Shown here one piece after another: positions 57,276 to 64,000 of a stretch of 64,000 nt of DNA. A model generated the notes under the pieces. That model worked only from the letters and a program-made list of their open reading frames with translations, ran no database searches and had not been told where the DNA came from. The stretch is taken from positions 1,798,001 to 1,862,000 of the forward strand of contig CAKJVC010000150.1 in assembly GCA_918026815.1 (NCBI GenBank). The letters run 5' to 3'. The DNA is from Chalara sp. BL73. Taxonomy: Eukaryota; Ascomycota; Leotiomycetes; Helotiales. Both the position numbers and the translations under genes were made by a program. Every line of letters starts with the position of its first letter. The first letter of the stretch is position 1.

Positions 57276-57682
57276 ATGAAGCTCTCGACTTACATCCTAG
57301 CAGCGATAAGCTTGTCTACGTCGGTTTTGGCCGCTCCGATGGTTATGGGGAGATCCCCAGACATTAAAGTGAGATGTTTTAACTTGTTCTGCTGAAAGGT
57401 TAAGTGCTAATATACATATACAGGCCCGCTCTCCGCAGGGCTCATTTATTTGGCTATGGTATGGAGAGGATGCTGACCCTACCGCTGAGTCCACAGAGAC
57501 CGCTGTGGTTGAAAAAAGATCCACAGACATAAAGGTGAGATATTCTAATTTCCACCGCCGTGAGATCAAGTACTAACACACGTACACAGGCCCGCTCTCC
57601 ACAAGGCTCATTCATTTGGTTATGGTACGGGGAGGATGCTGATCCTACCGCTGAGTCTACCGAGGGCGAGTCCACTGCTTAA
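57276..57682 (+). CDS. Secreted repeat-peptide precursor (putative dikaritin-type RiPP)
   Basis: Three exons (57276-57368, 57424-57534, 57590-57682) with two introns of exactly 55 bp give 98 residues. Residues 1-20 (MKLSTYILAAISLSTSVLAA) are a clear signal peptide. The rest contains two copies of a unit ARSPQGSFIWLWYGEDADP followed by TAESTE, identical over 25 residues. Between them is VVEKRSTDIK, whose Lys-Arg (residues 62-63) fits Kex2 processing. The first copy is preceded by MGRSPDIK instead. Each repeat is one exon, so an exon-plus-intron unit was duplicated. Secretion, repeats, a Kex2 site and four UstYa-like neighbours match the dikaritin class of fungal RiPPs, in which Tyr or Trp side chains of a short core are oxidatively cyclised. 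The likely core region is FIWLWY-G. A pheromone-like peptide is the alternative. Confidence 0.8.
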
Positions 57683-59133
57683 GAAGTTGAGACATGCCAC
57701 CTTCCTTCTGGTGATGATATGTGACGCATACTGCTCACTCTTTGTTATTAAGCACCGGAAAACGTTAATTCTTAGGAAGTGGGGGTATTTGCTTGTCATC
57801 ACTGATGTGCCCGAGCTAACCCTGAGGAGGCATTGATCACACTGTGTTTTTGCTCTTGGTCTAGTGCAGCGCGTCGGGAGTGGTGTATGCGGAACGGTGG
57901 TTGACATGCGGTTCGCTGAATGGGACAGACTGTGGTGACAAGCCTTCGGTTGCAAGACTTGTTTTCTCGTTATATGCATTCTTATTACTTCAGTACTCAT
58001 TACTTCCGCTCTCGTTTGCCCTCTCTCTGTGCTATGTAGAGCAATGTCAATTTTTTTTTCTCCGCCGTTGCCCGTGAAACTGATTGACTTAACAATGTAT
58101 GCTAGCTGACCAGTTATCCTGTAAGTGCTGATCAGCTAGCTTAGTATATGTAAAACACTTGTGAAGTAGTATAAATTGTATTATAAGAAAAGCATTCATA
58201 TATTATTAAATACTTTGCTAACTATTATATAAAATATATGTGAATTTGTAACATATTGCTTAAATAAGCATATATGAGCTGTTTAGATTCAATTCATGTG
58301 ATTTATGTGCGAAGGATTCATGTGACATAAAATCAGTCATGATTTATTCTCACATCTAGTTTCGCTGGAGAAGATTAAGATATTGTAATGTTCCAAAAAA
58401 TCCGGGATTATATAGCAAGAATTATAATATTTTATTATTTCAAGTAGTCTTTGAGTGATGACGTTATTAAAAAAATTTTAACCGACTGGCAGTTCTTGGC
58501 AAACTGACTTATTGAGAATTTTATGCATGAGCAGACTCTTTCTTAGTCGACGACTCATGTCCACTCTGCAAAGTATTATTATGCGTGGCCGCATGGTTCT
58601 CTAAGAAAGTCTTCAATCCTCAGCATCCACGGGTGCGACAAGAGGTTTGCATAAGTGGGGATCACACTACCCCTTAGATCCGATTTGCTATCCTTCAGAA
58701 GTACAAGAACCTTGATCATCCTCTAATCCACTTTAGCGAGCTCACTGCATATGCGGGCTTACTGCACTTACTGCATTTTCACATGATAATGTATAGAAAA
58801 TTTAGTATTTCTAGAAATTAGACGACCAGGGTAAATATGTACGTAACCTACGTAGCACCTTTTAATGGCATTTAGCGCTCCTCCGCCCGACGTGGCGTCA
58901 AAGTCGTCCCCACACAATCGAATTTGATGTCAATCCCATCCCCCTAGGGAATTATGCTAATCCGCGGTACAGTATTCAGCTAGAACAGTGCAGCATCACT
59001 TTTTACCGGTCAATGGTTGATCTATGCCACGAGGCGGTTACTAGAATTCGATCATAGGGGCGTCTCCATTCTCTTAAGAAACTTGCTGGCTCATACCCCC
59101 TACCTTGAGTCATTCTAAGGTTGTGGATGCGAG
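57683..59133. other. AT-rich intergenic stretch in the peptide cluster
   Basis: No gene recognised over about 1.45 kb. 58140-58500 is strongly AT-rich. At about 58101-58141 GCTAGCTGACCAG and CTGATCAGCTAGC form a 13-bp inverted repeat with one mismatch around a 14-bp loop. Confidence 0.45.
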
Positions 59134-60197
59134 ATGCGGCATTCACAAGCAATATACCAAACGGCCGAGCTGGACGCAGCCGAAGAGGGTCTCCTACAGA
59201 GCGAAAAATCTGACGAAGCTTTTGTTTTGAAGGTAGAACCGAGTATTGATCGATATAGGCGTGGCTGGCTCTGCCGGAATTGGAATTGGATCCTCCAGTC
59301 AGTCATGTTGATGTGCTCTTCAACACTTTTCATCCTCTCTTGGTATGGCGAGCCATCAGATGCGACATGTACACGGAAATTGTTTCCATACTGTCAGTCA
59401 AATTCATCTAGCTAAGCTGAGAGAACGGCAGTCTGATATATATACATTCCTCGCTGACTAGCTGTTTGAACAGCACCAGCCCTAGCGGCCGTCACGTATC
59501 ACGAGGAGACGCTACTAGGCGCCTTTTTACAACCTTCACCCTACCGTGGAACACCCACGCCTGAGATCGACTCTCGCTGGGAGGATATATGGGATTGGGG
59601 TGCATTCAACATCGCAGATGACAAGATTCACCTCTTGAACAAATCTAGGTCCGTGAGGTGGCATCATACAGACCCAGAATTCGGTGGGGGAATAGCAGCG
59701 CTTTCCTGGGGCTTCCATCAGATCCATTGCTTGGTAAGGTGTTCCATGGAGACACAACGACTATCCCAGTGGAATTCTCAGACTCATGGAGTTCACTGCA
59801 GGACCTCCTTCGCCAAATGACGTACAGAGACGAATACGAACTAACTGGGCGACTGCCTACGATTCTCCGCGTCGAGGAAGGACTACGCCGGGACCACTTG
59901 GGTGAGTCTTTCATCATCCACTCTGGCTCGGCGTTAAGAATTCAAAACACAACCAGTTCCCTAATATCTATAGATCACTGCATTGAGCTGATCCGTATTG
60001 ATATGATGTGTCAAGCCGATGTGACACCGTATTTTATAGTAGAAGCTTCGCCAGACGATGCGCCTGATGACCTTAATATCGATTTTTCTGTCTTCAAAAA
60101 GTGCCGAGATTTTGGAAAGATTAAAGATTGGATGAGAGATCACGTTGCTATAGAAAGCGTCAGGGATAGTCAACTCCATAGTCATGGTCGAGTGTAA
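59134..60197 (+). CDS. UstYa-like protein (DUF3328), copy 3
   Basis: Four exons (59134-59392, 59474-59733, 59802-59901, 59974-60197) join in phase to 280 residues. A cytosolic N-terminus with basic residues (RYRRGWLCRNW) precedes a membrane helix at about 52-71. Splicing intron 1 creates the family sequence SPALAAVTYHEETLLGAF. The two HxxHC motifs are GFHQIHCL (end of exon 2) and HLDHCIELIRIDMMCQADVT, the second created by splicing intron 3. The C-terminus CRDFGKIKDWMRDH also fits the family. It should act as a membrane-bound oxidase in the secretory pathway on a peptide substrate, most simply the precursor 1.5 kb upstream, transcribed in the same direction. All motifs are intact. Confidence 0.88.
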
Positions 60198-60649
60198 CTC
60201 TGCTGTGGAGTTAGTCTAGAACAATATAGAAAACTGTCACGGAGAAGCTTGCATGTCCCGCGAGGGTTCGGTTTAGTTCATGAGAGGTAGAGCAACGTAT
60301 GCGGCACTTGCGTGTATTCCTACTTGTGGAACTAGAGATCAAACCGGGTGGGCTCTTATAGCCATGGAAAGCGGGTCGCACGCTTATGAGCACGTGCGGA
60401 CCCACTTCTCCGTGACAGAAACATATTACGTCGTAGCTAGTCATACCAAGGGGTTCACAAGCCAGATTCTACAACTATGTAAACTAGCTGTTTAACCTCG
60501 CTAGGAATCCTCTTAAGAATGCAAAGAGATAAAACGGGCTTTGGCAAGCTGGTAAAGCTTATTCATTCAGCGATGTTAGGTGAACTAAGAACTCGAAAAG
60601 CGCAGATCTTAGGCCCAGTACTAAACACAATTTTGACCCAGTTCACTAG
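60198..60649. other. Intergenic between convergent UstYa-like genes
   Basis: The two flanking UstYa-like genes end towards each other here. No gene or clear terminator is recognised. Confidence 0.4.
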
Positions 60650-61607
60650 TTATCGCTGTTCAGGCGCCAACTTCTCTTGGGGGTAGAATTGAGCTTTGCG
60701 GGAATTTTGCCAGTCTTTGATTAAACTGTGGTTGCGGCACTGCTTCGTTACATTGAACTCTGGTTGGAACACGTTGTACTCCTCGATTAACTTCACCGTC
60801 GCAACTCCAACATCTGCGTAGCAGAGGAGCGTTTGATACAGATAGCTGAAGCAGTGATCGGCGTGTTTTGCAAGGCTAAAAGTTTCACCGTGGCTATCGC
60901 TAAAGTATGACTTTCGAAGGTAGTTCTAAATGCAGTTCGATTAGCAAAAGCATTAAACATGCAGGTTCCAGAGAGAAGTAGCTTACTAGGCAATGCAATT
61001 GATGGAACATTTCAATCGATACTGCGTAGCCGTTTTGTTCTCCGTATGCTCTTGCTGTGTCTCGCCCGCCAGGGAGGTTCTTCTTCTCCTCTTCAGTTAT
61101 AACAATGATAATGTTTTCGATTGGGTCAGCCCAAACAGAGTCTACGGCAGGGTTCTCGCGAGAGTATGGATCGGTGTGATTAACATATTTGTTGGTGTAA
61201 AAGATCCCTAGAGAGTTATTCGCATCAACGGTCTGTCAATTGACATATTATTCTTTGGATTATGTCAGGATACATACGGTCTTCCCAGACAATTGGTGCT
61301 CCAAGAAGATTTTCTATAATGGATTAATTAGACATAAGGTCGAAATTTTTAAAATAAATTATGTATGATACTCACCACTGAAGCATGGAGAGCATGTATG
61401 TGTCTTTAGGTGATTGACAAAAATGAGGATGCTGTAGGCGGCGATCGCAAAAAAGTGAAGCAGCCATGGTAAATAAGCCGCTCTGAAAGATTTAGCTTTG
61501 CTTTTGGTTGTGTCCGTCCAAACAGAGTTGATCGAGTCGTCGGACTTTTCGTCAAGCTGTTCGACTTTGGTATACTGCTTTGAAAAGAATCCAAGCATTC
61601 TGCTCAT
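60650..61607 (-). pseudogene. UstYa-like protein (DUF3328), copy 4, apparent frameshift
   Basis: Exon 1 (61607-61376) encodes a soluble N-terminus (FFSKQYTKVEQLDEKSDD) and a membrane helix at about 43-64 (LPWLLHFFAIAAYSILIFV). Exon 2 starts near 61313 (LLGAPIVWEDRMYP). At about 61227 the reading moves by one base to continue NNSLGIFYTNKYVNHTDPYS, then PAVDSVWADPIENI and FHQLHCL at 60987. The last exon (60925-60650) gives NYLRKSYF, KHADHCFSYLYQTLLCYADV and RNHSLIKDWQ. Both HxxHC motifs are present. No canonical intron removes the one-base shift at 61227, so this copy is either recently broken or affected by a sequencing error. It would belong to the same peptide cluster as copies 1-3. Confidence 0.7.
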
Positions 61608-62745
61608 CTACTGGTGTGACACGGTGCTGCGAAAGAGGGCAGCAATGGTGGAAGCACTGGCCTGCTTAGGCCGTGGTTATCGCGAAACTACCCTCGGAAG
61701 CAGCAATCTCATGCCAAATTCGCGCTGAATGTTCGGAAAAGTCAGCCGGTCGGGGGTAAGAAACCAGGTATAATGTCCGATCCGTTGGGCTAAGAGCAAG
61801 CTCTAGACAGCAGCTATCCACTACGTTCCTTGTAGCCAGAGTTAAGAGCAGCACCTTTGATAGCAACGTACTATATCCTACCATCATGAATAAAGCGAAC
61901 TATGGTGTCAGTCCACTTTTCCTAAGATCTCTATATCTTGATTTGTCTAATATTCTAAGAGGCGAGTTACTTATGCGGCAAGGATTCTGTCCCGGCCTAC
62001 TTGCCGCAGCAGTGTCTTTATGTGGACTTTGCTTGCTGAGCGAATGAGTTCCCCTGTTTGTGCCCTTGTCGGAATAGATATCCTAGCAGCACATCCTTCG
62101 AATAACACCCGCATGGTTACTGAGAATCAGCACGATTATTAGCTCCACATGATTCTTGGTATTGCATGATTACCGGGATAGGCGTGATTACTGGCATTAG
62201 TACTTTTTCACCTGTGGTTGATACTTCTTCCCGCGGGGTGGTAGTCAGCGCTAAGCGAAACATATCTTTGGGTTACCTTCGGCAATAGTTCCCGTATTGC
62301 TTTGATTTCCGCTATTAGAGAAGTGTTCTCTACCGTCCTCTATATATTCCATATATTAAGTCATGTATTGAATAATTTGAACAGAATATAACATGTGTCT
62401 TAGTTTTCACATGACGGTGGGGGGGGGGGGAGGGTTACTTAAATATACCCTTTGTAATAACAGCAACGATGGGGGCAAGTAATTACAGAGATATTTGCTA
62501 ATATTTAATAATAAATGGATTATGCGAGTTTCTATGGTGTCTACTAGAATTTCTTTGTAATTATAAATTATTTTCAGAGTTATGCCACAACTGCAATCGC
62601 CGAATACAGAAGGCTTATTCTAACAACTCACTATCACGAGAAAGATCAAAACTGAGTAGTCAAGTACACAATAAGCTATTATTAGCTGTATTATATTGTC
62701 CTATTTTAGATGGTATTGTGATAAATATAATGTGCTATGCACATA
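61608..62745. other. Intergenic
   Basis: No gene supported. A minus-strand frame at 61666-61887 has no motif. A G-run of 12 lies at 62419-62430 and the surrounding 62300-62700 is AT-rich. Confidence 0.4.
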
Positions 62746-62901
62746 CAGTCATACTTGGTTATATCAGAACGCTCAGTGCCAAACCAACCTTCCGATATAA
62801 CGGGGCCCATTATAACTACCTAAAGCTCGGCGGATCCAAGGTTCATTTCGATATATAGAGGTTTCCAATATAACGAGTTCCGATATAACCAGGTTTGACT
62901 G
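62746..62901. mobile_element. Pogo-type MITE with TA duplication
   Basis: A 156-bp element starts CAGTCATACTTGGTTATATC and ends GATATAACCAGGTTTGACTG, giving about 26-bp terminal inverted repeats with three mismatches. It is flanked by TA at 62744-62745 and 62902-62903. TA target sites and ends of this kind are typical of pogo/Tc1-related MITEs. It has no coding capacity. Confidence 0.8.
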
Positions 62902-62903
62902 TA

Positions 62904-63323
62904 TATGAACTGGTAGTCGAGGCGCAAATTCCTCCGTTTTAGCTCTTTGTATACTTAATTTCGGCGGTCATAGAAGTATATAGCATTGTCGGCTATATGT
63001 TGTTATATAAATATACTTTTATTGATACCCGCTACCGCGCCCCAGACGCCTACCAGGCACCCGTAAAGAGATCGCGTGGGACGTCATATGTTCAAGGCTC
63101 CTGTATATGACTCTTCTCCTGCATTCGCACTTCTGTAGTTCTATTATCCTCGGTTCTTACCCGTACTACTTTGAGCTGTTGCTCCTATTCTACGCGCCGT
63201 GACAATACTAGCGCGCGCGTATTAATCATATTATCACTAGCGTCGTCTAAAAAACCTATATCACATCATATATGTCGCAATAATACTATGCACCGCCTCA
63301 TATCAACCATACTGGTATTAATT
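62904..63323. other. Intergenic
   Basis: Nothing recognisable; short AT-rich stretches and small open frames only. Confidence 0.4.
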
Positions 63324-64000
63324 TTATTCGTCACTATCGCTATCTTGCGAAAAGCCCTCATGCATTTCATCAACTACACTTCTCTGATCGGAAGGAACTT
63401 CTGTTTTCACTAAAGACCGGAATCGTTCCTTCATTCTTTTTAGAGCGTTACGCAACGAGGGATCCTCCGGGAAAATAGAAAGGCTAACTCCAAACTCATA
63501 AAGGCTCTCTACATCCGATATCATTTGCTCGGCTTTGGACACGGGTGTGCGCTTATGTGGCTGAAACACCTCCGGCCGAGTCGGTCTCCGGGGCTCCATG
63601 TCCGTCCATAGATTCGCATCCAGTGATACTGGAGAAAAGACTACATCTTTATTGCTTTCAACTGCTTGCCTAATATTCCCGAAGTCTTGTTGCTGGTGAT
63701 AGCTTGTGTCCTTATTTGTGCTTGGCATGGACAATTCATCTAAAGAGAACTGTGTACTGAAAAGCGGGAGGCTCATCTGCCGCACAGAGCTTGGGCTATT
63801 GTAATGCTGGGTCTGAAGATATAGTGCGTCCTCACCAGCAGTTGCAGTAGGAATTTCTCTAGCTCCTATCCATTCGTTGCTTGATTGAGGAAGGCTCTCA
63901 GAAGAAAGCAAATTCGGATGGTCACTCGAAATGTATAAAGTAGCATGTTCAGATGATGCACTGCTTGAGTTTGAAACCAGTGGTGCTGCTGAGGTAATAG
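63324..64000 (-). CDS. Unknown protein, 3' part only
   Basis: A minus-strand frame runs open from the right edge of the window to a stop at 63324, so at least 225 residues of a longer protein are seen and the start is outside. The first part is rich in Ser, Thr and Gln (SNSSSASSEHATLYISSDHP). The last part looks folded: KAEQMISDVESLYEFGVSLS, IFPEDPSLRNALKRMKERF, RSLVK. I do not recognise the family. It might be a regulator or a nuclear protein given the low-complexity composition, but nothing shows this. It ends about 1.7 kb from the peptide cluster, so membership is possible but unsupported. Confidence 0.5.
   Translation of the reverse strand, partial: ITSAAPLVSNSSSASSEHATLYISSDHPNLLSSESLPQSSNEWIGAREIPTATAGEDALYLQTQHYNSPSSVRQMSLPLFSTQFSLDELSMPSTNKDTSYHQQQDFGNIRQAVESNKDVVFSPVSLDANLWTDMEPRRPTRPEVFQPHKRTPVSKAEQMISDVESLYEFGVSLSIFPEDPSLRNALKRMKERFRSLVKTEVPSDQRSVVDEMHEGFSQDSDSDE

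Noticed and set aside
57276..57682. Precursor as a mating-type alpha-pheromone gene
   Set aside because: Pheromone precursors usually have more repeats, each after a KR site, and typically a WC..GQ.C core. Here the core has no Cys or GQ, only one KR, and four UstYa-like genes surround it. It is kept as the alternative explanation, not the call.

Overview
The window looks like a gene-poor, transposon-rich stretch of a filamentous ascomycete (Pezizomycotina) chromosome. The support is spliceosomal introns of about 48-190 bp with GT..AG ends, HET-domain and fungal NLR-type (NACHT/WD40/ankyrin) genes, UstYa-like (DUF3328) proteins, and relics of Ty3/gypsy, pogo and MULE elements carrying many stop codons. 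I cannot place it below subphylum from the sequence alone. Exon models were built by hand from splice sites, reading phase and family motifs.

Layout. 1-4.5 kb: solo LTR and a broken squalene-epoxidase copy. 4.5-10.3 kb: a giant HET-ankyrin gene with 38 near-identical 33-residue repeats. 11.2-12.0 kb: solo LTR and a small secreted protein. 14.0-15.8 kb: a three-exon cytochrome P450. 17.1-28.7 kb: two paralogous NACHT-WD40 genes sharing one chassis but carrying different N-terminal domains (SesA-like versus HET), with a HET pseudogene and a MULE relic between them. 29.5-35.6 kb: broken SDR, gypsy relic and DUF7924 relic. 36.9-44.3 kb: a divergent pair with a 292-bp gap, a nine-exon NACHT protein with a zinc-finger tail and an eleven-exon SNF2 ATPase. 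45-46.6 kb: nested solo LTRs around a local inversion. 47.2-49.2 kb: a second HET architecture. 50.1-50.9 kb: pogo relic split by a solo LTR. 51.6-52.2 kb: MYND protein. 52.3-53.0 kb: MULE-like non-autonomous element. 53.9-61.6 kb: four UstYa-like genes around a secreted repeat-peptide precursor. 63.3-64.0 kb: 3' part of an unknown gene.

How the genes may work together. The most notable system is at 53.9-61.6 kb: a 98-residue secreted precursor with two identical 25-residue repeats (FIWLWYGEDADP core region) and a Lys-Arg site, surrounded by four UstYa-like genes. This is the arrangement of fungal dikaritin-type RiPP clusters (ustiloxin, asperipin, phomopsin). The product is not one I recognise, and two of the four UstYa-like genes seem to carry a reading-frame break. 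The second theme is a concentration of allorecognition or immune-like genes: three HET genes plus a HET pseudogene, and three NACHT genes. Their repeats look recently homogenised and their N-terminal domains look exchanged.
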